DNA of 21,488 nucleotides from CAYLZW01 sp964388085 (GTDB taxonomy: Bacteria; Myxococcota; UBA727; CAYLZW01), in contig CAYLZW010000075.1 in NCBI GenBank assembly GCA_964388085.1, positions 1 to 21,488 on the forward strand, in the 5' to 3' direction. Numbering within the stretch: the stretch's first letter is position 1; every line of letters begins with the position of its first letter. Made by a program: the position numbers and the translations under genes. Below the pieces are notes generated by a model. It was not told where the DNA came from, did not search any database, and saw only the letters and a list, made by a program, of their open reading frames with translations. Below, in pieces: positions 6,453 to 13,406 of the stretch.

Positions 6453-7574
6453 CTATCCCGTGACGCCGGCAGGCTCGCGTGGCGCCTCTCGCTCCGGCAG
6501 CGGCAGGTGGACGGTGAACCGGCTCCCCGCGCCCGGCTCGCTCGAGACGTCGATGAAGCCGCCGTGCTCGCGCGCGATGCCCCACGCCACCGACAGGCCG
6601 AGGCCGCTGCCCTCGCCCACCTCCCTCGTCGTAAAGAACGGCTCGAACAGGCGCTTTTTCACGGCGTCCGGGATGCCGGGGCCGTCGTCGCTGACCGCGA
6701 GCCGGGCGTAGGTCCTGGCGCCGTCGCCTCGTGGCACCTCAATCGGCTCCCGCACCGCCACCGTCACCGTGTGTCCGGCGCCGCTCGCCTGGATGCCGTT
6801 CAGCACGAGGTTCGAGAGCATCTGCGAGAGCGCCTCGGGATCGCCCTCGATGTCACCGTCCGCGGCCGCGTCGAGCTCGAGGCGGACCTGCCGCGCCGCC
6901 GCGATGGGGCGCAGCGTCGTCGTCGTCGCGTGCGCGAGGGAGCGCAGCGTGACATGACCCCGGCGCTGCCCGCGCGGCTGCGAGAAGTCGACCAACTGCC
7001 GGATGAGCCGGCTCATGCGCTCGCCTTCCTGCACGATGCTCTCTGCCTCCCGCGTCGTCACGTCGTCGAGGTCGCGCTTCACGATGCGGCGTGCGCGCGC
7101 GATGACGACGTGCAGCGGCGTGCCGAGCTCGTGTGCGACGCCCGCCGCGAGCGTGCCCACGGTGACGAGGTGCTCGGCGTGCCTGAGCCGCTCTCGGTCG
7201 GCGTGACGGTCCTGCGCTTGCGTCGACGCCTCGTCGCGCTCCGCTCGCAGACGCTCGACCAGGCGGTCCATTCTGCGCACGCCGGCGCGCCAGGCCACGA
7301 AGGCGCCGAGGAGCGCCGCGACGACGCCGACGCCGAGCGCCCGCAAGAGCCCGCTCGCCAGCACTCCCTCGCGCACGCCGAGGGAGCGCTGCGGCAGCGA
7401 CGCGCCCGACAGCAACGCGCCCGACAGCAGCGCGCCCGACAGCAACGCGCCCGACAGCAGCGCGCCCGACAGCAGCGCGCCCGACAGCAGCAGCCACCCC
7501 ACCGAGAGCAGCGCGGTGCGCTTGGTCCTCGACGATGAGGACCGGACCGCCAGACGAGCCGTCGACACACGCAT
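6453..7574 (-). CDS. Membrane sensor histidine kinase with pentapeptide-repeat transmembrane segment
   Basis: This is a 373-residue kinase. The N-terminal membrane segment (about 21-58) contains six consecutive LLSGA units (29-58). A loop of about 12 residues and a second membrane helix (about 70-95) follow, so there is essentially no periplasmic sensor domain. A coiled-coil-like stretch (100-135) leads to the H-box GVAHELGTPL (H148), N-box SNLVLNGIQAS, G1 DDGPGIPD, F-box LFEPFFTT and G2 GEGSGLGLS, an NtrB-like arrangement. It should autophosphorylate and pass phosphate to the receiver protein just downstream. The start is ATG 7574 with AGAAGG 11 bases upstream; in-frame GTG or TTG codons just upstream are alternatives. 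It is divergent from the caspase-like gene across a 214-base gap. Confidence 0.93.
   Translation of the reverse strand: MRVSTARLAVRSSSSRTKRTALLSVGWLLLSGALLSGALLSGALLSGALLSGALLSGASLPQRSLGVREGVLASGLLRALGVGVVAALLGAFVAWRAGVRRMDRLVERLRAERDEASTQAQDRHADRERLRHAEHLVTVGTLAAGVAHELGTPLHVVIARARRIVKRDLDDVTTREAESIVQEGERMSRLIRQLVDFSQPRGQRRGHVTLRSLAHATTTTLRPIAAARQVRLELDAAADGDIEGDPEALSQMLSNLVLNGIQASGAGHTVTVAVREPIEVPRGDGARTYARLAVSDDGPGIPDAVKKRLFEPFFTTREVGEGSGLGLSVAWGIAREHGGFIDVSSEPGAGSRFTVHLPLPEREAPREPAGVTG
7402..7491 (-). repeat. Six 15-bp tandem repeats coding for (LLSGA)6
   Basis: On the plus strand six units of GCGCCCGACAGC(A/G)(A/G)C run head to tail: units 1 and 3 end in AAC and the others in AGC. They are otherwise identical. 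Read on the minus strand in frame they encode a pentapeptide repeat forming the first membrane segment of the kinase. The near-perfect identity at DNA level, including silent positions, indicates recent expansion. Confidence 0.97.
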
Positions 7575-7691
7575 CTTCTGCAAAGCCTTCTGCACGACCA
7601 AGCAGGCCCCATGCCAGCGCGCTCCGGCCGCTCCGGCGCCCGAGCGGGCAAAGGAGGCGTGCCAAAGCGCCGCGCTGAGGCAGCCCGACGT

Positions 7692-7712
7692 CGCCGCCGC
7701 GGTTTGGCGGCG
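7692..7712. other. GC-rich inverted repeat in the kinase/caspase-like divergent gap
   Basis: CGCCGCC (7692-7698) and GGCGGCG (7706-7712) form a 7-bp stem with a 7-nt loop, about midway in the 214-base region between the kinase start (7574) and the plus-strand start (7789). It could be an operator or leader hairpin. In such GC-rich DNA chance is a serious alternative. I see no convincing promoter pair in this gap. Confidence 0.2.
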
Positions 7713-7788
7713 GGCGCGGCTTGCCGTTCCCTTCCGCGCCCGGCTTTGCGAGGATGCGCCCGTTGCGCTCGCGCGAACCGGAGAGACC

Positions 7789-9858
7789 ATGACCGTCACC
7801 ACCCTCGCCCGCTCTCTCGCCACCGATGGACGCTTCTCCCTCTACGACGCGGGGCGGGTCATCGACGAGGCCACGCGCGCGGGCGGCGCCGAGGAGGTGC
7901 GCCGGCTGCTCGCGGACCCCGACTTCTTCGGGCGCATGGATCCCGGCGCGCAGCGTCGTCTCGGCGAGTATTTGCAGGCCCAGGCGCCGAGCACGGGCGC
8001 CCTCGGCGCGCTGCCCGACGGCAGCAAGGTGTTTCTAAAGGAGGGCGCCTTCGTCGCCGCTCCCGACGACGCGCTGCCGCAAGACGCCAAGGCCTACGGG
8101 CAGTCGCTCTACCGCGCGGCGCGGCTGTTCGCCGAGCCCGGCCTGTCGCCGGCGGCCAGGCTCTCGCTCGCCGACAAGCAGGCGCTGACCGAGCGCATCC
8201 TCGTCGGGCTGACCCAGGCGCGCGCGGGCGACGTACCGCCGGGCTACGACGACGAGCAGCAGGCGGCGCAGCAGCGCTCGGCCTCGGCCACGGTGCTGCG
8301 CGAGATCGTGTCCTCGCTGAAGGGCGAGGGCGGGCAGGCGACGCTGCTGCAGGACAAGGCGCTCAAGGCGCTGCTCACCCTCGTCGAGCAGGAGACGGTG
8401 CCGGGCCTCCAGGACCACATGGCGTTTCACCTGCACGCCATCGCCGACGACGTGGCCACCGCCGAACAGCGCGGCCTCATCGAGAAGGCCTACGCCGCCT
8501 TCGCGCCTGTGTCACCGCCCTATGACGAGTGGTTCCAGGACGGCAACCGGCAGCTCAACGTCGTCTGTCACACGGGCGGCGAGTTCTTCGACAGCGAGGT
8601 CTCGGGCTGGAAGCACGACGGCTTCGTCGTCGTGGAGGAGTCCTCCGGCTACGGCAAGCCCACCATCCTCGAGAAGACCTACGCGTCGCCTTCGGGCGAG
8701 GACATCACCGTGCGCCTCACGATGCGCAAGGGCAGCGGCGGCACCTTCGACGAGATGGACGACGACGACACGCACATCGTCGCCTACTCCGGGCACGCCA
8801 GCTGGGGGCGCACCATGGCGAGCGAGCTCAAGCGGGCGCCCGACGAGGGTCCGCCGACGAAGGTGGTGCTCATCCACCAGTGCTGCGGGCAGGGCACCAT
8901 CAACCGCTTCCGCTCGAAGTTCGCCGACGCGCACCTCGTCACCACGCGCCACTCCTCGAACGAGCCCGAGGACTCGTTCTCGTTCCGCTCCGTGCTCGAG
9001 GGCGTGGTGGCGCGAAAGACGTGGACGGACATCCACGACGGCATCCAGAACAACCGCCGCAACGGCCGGCAGAACTACATCACGCCGGCCGACGAGCTCA
9101 CGCGCATGAAGACGCTCGATCAGGACGGCGACGGCAAGGCCGACCTGCTCGATCGCCTCTACGACTTCGACACCTTCGACGTCCCCGGCGACACGCAGGC
9201 GGCCTTCGCCCCGAAGCCGCCCTCCGCGCGCGATCGCGTGCTCTCCGGCGAGCGCGTTCATCTCGCGAGCCAGATCGTGAACACCACGCTCGGCTTCTCG
9301 CACTACCTCGAGCACCTCCAGCGCGAGGCGCAGTTCGTCGGCGGCGGGCACTTCGATCCGAAGCCGGGCGACGCCGACTACGACAAGATGGTGCGCCTCG
9401 TCGAGCGCAAGGTCGACACGCGCGACCTGCAGGTGAGCGCCGAGCGCGCGAACCTCCGCCCCGGCGAGCACACCCTCGTCGAGGTGCAGCTGAACCGCCG
9501 CTTCGCGCACGCCGCCGAGGAGGTCGTGAAGGCGGTGACCTTCTTCGAGGTCGGCATGAAGTATTCGAAGCGCAGCGGCGCCGACGGCGACAGCGCGCTC
9601 GAGCGCTCGCTGCAGGCGCTCATGCTGGTGGCGCACTCGCTCGACGTCGACGACGCCTACGGCCGGGACAAGCTGATCTTCGAGGGCATTCGTGACCATT
9701 ACGGCCTGCCCGCCGAGCTGCGCTACGAGGACGCCCGCCGTTACCTGCAGGCCGACAGTCACATCTACGCCGGCTCGCGCGAGGGGCTGCGCCGCTTCGA
9801 GGCCGCGCTCACGCCGGAGCTGACGACGAAGCTGCGGCAGGCGCTGGTCGAGGTGTGA
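7789..9858 (+). CDS. Putative clan CD (caspase-like) cysteine peptidase with EF-hand-type loop
   Basis: This is a 689-residue protein with no signal peptide or membrane segment. I do not recognise the whole family. Residues 1-250 are mostly helical. From about 250 an alpha/beta region carries strand-like segments: LNVVCHTG, ITVRLTMRKG, then DTHIVAYSGHASWG with His336, then KVVLIHQCCGQGT with Cys365/Cys366. A strand ending in Ser/Ala-Gly-His followed about 30 residues later by a strand ending in Gln-Cys-(Cys)-Gly is the layout of caspase/gingipain-type peptidases. At 444-455 a DQDGDGKADLLD loop fits a calcium-binding EF-hand (Asp at loop positions 1, 3, 5, 9 and 12). The C-terminal 200 residues are helical. 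The ATG at 7789 has GGAG five bases upstream. It ends 5 bases before the PPC lipoprotein, suggesting one operon. Protease activity is inference. Confidence 0.8.
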   Translation: MTVTTLARSLATDGRFSLYDAGRVIDEATRAGGAEEVRRLLADPDFFGRMDPGAQRRLGEYLQAQAPSTGALGALPDGSKVFLKEGAFVAAPDDALPQDAKAYGQSLYRAARLFAEPGLSPAARLSLADKQALTERILVGLTQARAGDVPPGYDDEQQAAQQRSASATVLREIVSSLKGEGGQATLLQDKALKALLTLVEQETVPGLQDHMAFHLHAIADDVATAEQRGLIEKAYAAFAPVSPPYDEWFQDGNRQLNVVCHTGGEFFDSEVSGWKHDGFVVVEESSGYGKPTILEKTYASPSGEDITVRLTMRKGSGGTFDEMDDDDTHIVAYSGHASWGRTMASELKRAPDEGPPTKVVLIHQCCGQGTINRFRSKFADAHLVTTRHSSNEPEDSFSFRSVLEGVVARKTWTDIHDGIQNNRRNGRQNYITPADELTRMKTLDQDGDGKADLLDRLYDFDTFDVPGDTQAAFAPKPPSARDRVLSGERVHLASQIVNTTLGFSHYLEHLQREAQFVGGGHFDPKPGDADYDKMVRLVERKVDTRDLQVSAERANLRPGEHTLVEVQLNRRFAHAAEEVVKAVTFFEVGMKYSKRSGADGDSALERSLQALMLVAHSLDVDDAYGRDKLIFEGIRDHYGLPAELRYEDARRYLQADSHIYAGSREGLRRFEAALTPELTTKLRQALVEV

Positions 9859-9863
9859 TCGCC

Positions 9864-11162
9864 GTGCCGAGGCGCGCCCTCATCGCGCTCGCCTGCGCGC
9901 TCGCCTGCGCGCTCGCCTCGGGCTGTAGCGCGGGCGCTGACGTCGACGCCGGTCCGGCGCCGCTCGAGGGCATCGTGGCGCGCGACGGCGGCCTGTTCCT
10001 GCCGCGCGACGCCGGCGGCGCGGGAGACGGCGGCGCTGACGGTGGCGCGCTCTCGCCACAGCTCTGTCCGGACGACGACGGCTTCGAAGACAACGACGAG
10101 CGCGCCGCGGCCTACGCCCTGACGAGCGGCCAGGAGGTCTTTGCCACCTACTGCGGGGGCGACGACGACTGGTTCGCCGTCGAGGCCGTGAGCGGCTGTC
10201 AGGTCGAGGCGCGCGTGCGCTTCGACCCGCGCTTCGGTGACCTCGATCTCTCCCTCTATGGGCCCGGCGGCGTGCTGGTGGGCTCGTCCACGACGCTCGG
10301 CGAGCAGGAGCTCATCAGCGTCGACGCGCTCGCGAGCGGCAGGTACGCGGCGCGGGTGCGCGGCGGGCAGAGCGCGAGCAGCTCCTATCGCGTGCGCTTG
10401 ACCACGACCTGCCTCACGGAGCTCAGCTGTCCGGCCGATGACGCCTTCGAGCCGAACGACGCCGCGGACGCCGCGCGCAACGTCAGCGCCGGCACCCCCG
10501 CCGTGGGCATCGCCTGCCCGGACGACGACGACTGGTTCGCGTTCCAGACGCCGCCCGGCTGCGCGGCCGTGGCCGAGCTCGACTTCGTGCACTCGTCGGA
10601 CGGTGATCTCGATCTGCGCTTTCATCGGCCGGACGGCAGCCAGGGCGCCAGCTCGCTGAGCGTGAACGACGACGAGCGCGCCGTCGAGGGCGGCACCTCC
10701 GCCGGCCCCCTGCTCGTGCGCGTGTACGGCGTCGCCTCGGACACGAACACCTACAAGCTCACCCTCGACCGCGTCTGCGCCGAAGACATCGCCTGCCCGG
10801 CCGACGATCCCTTCGAGCCGAACGACGCGCGCAGCGAGGCCCAGCGCCTCGTGCCGCCGGTCGAGATCCCGGCCACCGCCTGCGCCAGCGACGAGGACTG
10901 GTACCGCGTCTCCGTCTCGAGCGGCTGCACGCTCGCGCTCGACGTCACCTTCGCGCACGCCGACGGCGACATCGACGTGGAGCTGCGCAACAGCGCCGAC
11001 AGCGTGCTGGCCTCGAGCCGCACCTCCACGGACGATGAGCACCTCTCCTACACGGCGGAGAGCTTCACCACGGCCTACGCGCGCGTGTACGTGTTCCAGG
11101 GCGGCGGCACCCCGCGCTACCAGCTCTCGGTCGTCGAGGAATGCCCTGACGCCGGCCCTTGA
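9864..11162 (+). CDS. Lipoprotein with three PPC (pre-peptidase C-terminal) domains
   Basis: This is a 432-residue protein. The signal peptide has Arg5-free but basic PRR at its N-terminus, an ALAC repeat core and lipobox ASGC (Cys21). An Asp/Gly/Ala-rich linker follows to about 65. Then come three tandem domains (about 68-183, 189-305, 311-427), each opening with C-P-(A/D)-D-D-x-F-E-(D/P)-N-D, then a DDDWF/DEDWY motif, and a GD(L/I)D(L/V) strand. These are hallmarks of PPC-type beta-sandwich domains, common C-terminal to secreted peptidases. The cysteines repeat with the domains, suggesting a disulfide in each. The start GTG 9864 has GAGGTG eight bases upstream. GTG 9855 is an alternative that would overlap the upstream stop by 4 bp. 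Tight linkage to the caspase-like gene suggests a partner, adaptor or substrate. Confidence 0.88.
   Translation: MPRRALIALACALACALASGCSAGADVDAGPAPLEGIVARDGGLFLPRDAGGAGDGGADGGALSPQLCPDDDGFEDNDERAAAYALTSGQEVFATYCGGDDDWFAVEAVSGCQVEARVRFDPRFGDLDLSLYGPGGVLVGSSTTLGEQELISVDALASGRYAARVRGGQSASSSYRVRLTTTCLTELSCPADDAFEPNDAADAARNVSAGTPAVGIACPDDDDWFAFQTPPGCAAVAELDFVHSSDGDLDLRFHRPDGSQGASSLSVNDDERAVEGGTSAGPLLVRVYGVASDTNTYKLTLDRVCAEDIACPADDPFEPNDARSEAQRLVPPVEIPATACASDEDWYRVSVSSGCTLALDVTFAHADGDIDVELRNSADSVLASSRTSTDDEHLSYTAESFTTAYARVYVFQGGGTPRYQLSVVEECPDAGP
9885..9917 (+). repeat. 12-bp tandem repeat in signal-peptide core
   Basis: GCGCTCGCCTGC occurs twice exactly (9885-9896, 9897-9908) followed by nine bases of a third copy. 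It codes for ALACALACALA, the hydrophobic core of the PPC lipoprotein signal peptide. The two extra cysteines lie before the lipobox cysteine. Confidence 0.93.
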
Positions 11163-11167
11163 GGGGC

Positions 11168-11190
11168 TGCGCCGTCTCGCCGCCGGCGCA
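11168..11190 (+). terminator. Weak hairpin after the PPC lipoprotein gene
   Basis: TGCGCCG (11168-11174) pairs with CGGCGCA (11184-11190) across 9 nt, six bases after the stop codon. No T-run follows. It could end the two-gene caspase-like/PPC unit. The remaining part of the 147-base gap up to 11309 shows only the extended -10 box listed separately. Confidence 0.3.
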
Positions 11191-11294
11191 CCCTGCCGAG
11201 CTCGCAAGAGCGTGCGCAGCATGCGCGGGCGATGGTCGACGCCGAGCGCGCAATGTTCGCTCGACGAGGAGCTCGCCCTGCGTCCCCGCGTCGT

Positions 11295-11303
11295 TGCTAT
11301 GCT
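11295..11303 (+). promoter_or_regulatory. Extended -10 promoter (TGCTATGCT) adjacent to the DUF3857 gene start
   Basis: TG-C-TATGCT matches an extended -10 element, with TATGCT matching TATAAT at four of six positions. Exactly six bases separate it from the ATG at 11310, which would place the transcription start on the A of the start codon, a leaderless mRNA. There is no Shine-Dalgarno sequence. Confidence 0.45.
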
Positions 11304-11309
11304 GCGCCG

Positions 11310-13355
11310 ATGAGCGCGCGCCTTGGCTCCCCCCTCGTCATCGTCCTCCCCCTCGCACTCGGCCTGCCCTTCGGTTGCGCGAGCGATCGGCCGGAGATGG
11401 AGCGCTTTCACGTCGCCGGTCGCGTCGACAAAGGCGCCTTCCCGGACGTGCCCGCGGTGGTGCTCCTCGATCGCACGGAGCTGACGTTCACCTTCGCGCC
11501 CGAGGCGAAGAAGCCCTACGCGTCGCAGCTGCACACGCGGCGCATCCAGATCCTCGACGCCAGCGCGCTCGAGCGCGCCAAGGTGCGCATCCCTTACGAC
11601 GACAGGAGCCGCGTGCTGCACATCCAGGCGCGCGTCACCAAGCCCAACGGCGACGTCGTCGAGTCGCCCGCCGATCGCTTCGTCGAGCTGCCGCGCTACG
11701 ACGAGGGCAGCCCCGCCGCGCAGCTCTACAACGACGGCGGCTACAAGCTCACCAAGGTCTCCGGCGCCGAGGTGGGCGACGTCATCGAGCTCAGCTATCT
11801 GCGCGTGTTCAGAGACCCGCGCTGGGTGGAGCCCATCCGCATCGGCGGCGAGCTGCCCGTCGTGCGCGGCGAGGTCGTCGTCAACCATCCGCGCTCGTTC
11901 GACGTCGACTTTCGCGTCACCAAGCTCGGCCGCGCCGTCAGCTCGCGGCCGGTGAAGCTGCCGCAGTCGGTGAAGGGGCCGAGCGGCGACGGCGAGGGCG
12001 TGCCCGGCCAGCGGCTCGTGTTCGTGTTCGAGAACGAGCCCGCCATCTACCCCGAGGAGCGCCGCCCCGACGTCGAGGCGCTCGCCACCCAGGTGCACGT
12101 GCAGCTGAAGAGCTATCTGCTGCGCAACCAGCGCTACGACGGCTATCGCTCCTGGGACGACGTGGCCTCGTGGTACCGCGAGCTGACGGCCGGCACGGAC
12201 GTGCCCGACGCGTCCGTCGAGCAGGCGGTCAAGGCGAGCGGCGGCAAGCACGGCACCAAGGCGCAGAAGCTCCGTCGGGTGCAGCGCTACCTGCAGGATC
12301 GCATCGGCGATGTGCCGACGTTCCTGAACCTGGCCGCCTTGCCGAAGCACGCGCCGCGCGACCTGCTCACGGTGCAGCTCGGCGACGCCAAGGACCAGGC
12401 CTCGCTCGGCCTCGCCATGCTGCGACACATGGGCATCGACGGCTTCCCCGTGCTGGTCTCGCGCCTCGGCTCCTTCGCCGTCGTGCCGGACCTGCCGACG
12501 CCGGCGCCCTTCAACCACGTCGTGCTCGCCGTCCCCGCGGGGGGCGCCTATCAGTTCATCGATCCCTCGACGCCGGCGCTGCCGCTCGGTCGCCTGCCCG
12601 GTCCCTTGCAGGGTCAGCTGGGCCTGCTCGTCAGGCCCGATCGCGCCGAGCTCATCGACCTGCCGCAGGACGAGCCGCAGCACAACACGAGGAGCTTCCA
12701 CGTCGAGCTGACGCTCGCGAGCGACGGCAACGCGCAGGGACAGATGCGCGTGGAGCTCGCCGGGCTCGACGCCGCGCGCGCGCGCGCGATCCTGAAGGAG
12801 GGCCGCGACGTGCCGCGGCGCCTCATGCAGGCCCTCGCGAGCGGAGAAGGCGCGGCGCTCGAGTGGAAGGACGTCGTGAAGGTCGGCGGCGCGGCCGACG
12901 ATCCGGACAAGCCGCTGAAGCTCCAGGTCGTGCTCGCGCCCGGACAGGTCGCCACCGTGAAGGGGGAGGGGCTGTCGCTGCACCTCGAGAAGATCCTCGG
13001 GCGGCCGCTGCCGGCGCTGTGGCGGGAGGCGCGGCGCATGCCGCTCGTGTTCGATCACCCCTACGAAGAGAAGGTGCGCCTCTCGCTCGCGCTCCCGTCC
13101 GCGCTCGGCATCGACGCCCTCCCCACCGAGGTCGCCAGCGCGAGCGAGCTGCTGAGCATCTCCGAGCGCTGGGCCATCACCGACGGCACGCTCTGGCTCG
13201 ACCGCCAGCTCCGCCTCGGGGCGCGCGCCATCGACGCCGTCGAGTACATGACGCTGCGTGATCCCGTGCAGACCCTCTGGCTCACGCAGGCGACGCCCGT
13301 GCCGGTGCTGCCGGGGGGCGATCGCGGCGCCTCCTACGGCAGCGACCCATTCTGA
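11310..13355 (+). CDS. DUF3857/transglutaminase-like exported protein with catalytic Cys replaced
   Basis: This is a 681-residue protein. A signal peptide ends near LPFGC (Cys23), an imperfect lipobox, so lipid attachment is possible but not certain. Residues about 55-240 match the DUF3857 domain, which in this family precedes a transglutaminase-like fold. That fold spans about 330-430. The usual GDCKD catalytic loop reads LGDAKDQAS, with Ala360 where the nucleophilic Cys belongs. The following LAMLRHMGIDGFPVLV segment, His403 (FNHVV) and Asp418 (FIDPSTPALPLG) are kept. The C-terminal third is beta-rich and DUF3857-like. It is probably a non-catalytic periplasmic or outer-membrane protein of unknown role. 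The start is ATG 11310, chosen because it opens directly on the signal peptide; the frame is open 78 bases upstream but there is no export signal there. Confidence 0.87.
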   Translation: MSARLGSPLVIVLPLALGLPFGCASDRPEMERFHVAGRVDKGAFPDVPAVVLLDRTELTFTFAPEAKKPYASQLHTRRIQILDASALERAKVRIPYDDRSRVLHIQARVTKPNGDVVESPADRFVELPRYDEGSPAAQLYNDGGYKLTKVSGAEVGDVIELSYLRVFRDPRWVEPIRIGGELPVVRGEVVVNHPRSFDVDFRVTKLGRAVSSRPVKLPQSVKGPSGDGEGVPGQRLVFVFENEPAIYPEERRPDVEALATQVHVQLKSYLLRNQRYDGYRSWDDVASWYRELTAGTDVPDASVEQAVKASGGKHGTKAQKLRRVQRYLQDRIGDVPTFLNLAALPKHAPRDLLTVQLGDAKDQASLGLAMLRHMGIDGFPVLVSRLGSFAVVPDLPTPAPFNHVVLAVPAGGAYQFIDPSTPALPLGRLPGPLQGQLGLLVRPDRAELIDLPQDEPQHNTRSFHVELTLASDGNAQGQMRVELAGLDAARARAILKEGRDVPRRLMQALASGEGAALEWKDVVKVGGAADDPDKPLKLQVVLAPGQVATVKGEGLSLHLEKILGRPLPALWREARRMPLVFDHPYEEKVRLSLALPSALGIDALPTEVASASELLSISERWAITDGTLWLDRQLRLGARAIDAVEYMTLRDPVQTLWLTQATPVPVLPGGDRGASYGSDPF

Positions 13356-13406
13356 GCGTCGTCGTCCGTTTGACGAGCGCGGGGCAGTGACCTACCGCGT
13401 CCCGCC

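Noticed and set aside
7575..7788. Small gene or promoter pair in the kinase/caspase-like gap
   Set aside because: Open frames here are extensions of the neighbours without ribosome sites, and TTGCCG near 7721 has no acceptable -10 at proper spacing.
12773..12790. CG-dinucleotide run
   Set aside because: It lies inside the DUF3857 gene and codes for an ordinary Ala/Arg helix; chance is expected at this GC content.
9765..13058. Very long open frame on the minus strand (over 1000 codons)
   Set aside because: It is antisense to three well-supported plus-strand genes, has a low-complexity Arg/Ala/His-rich translation, and is the expected mirror of strong G/C third-position bias.
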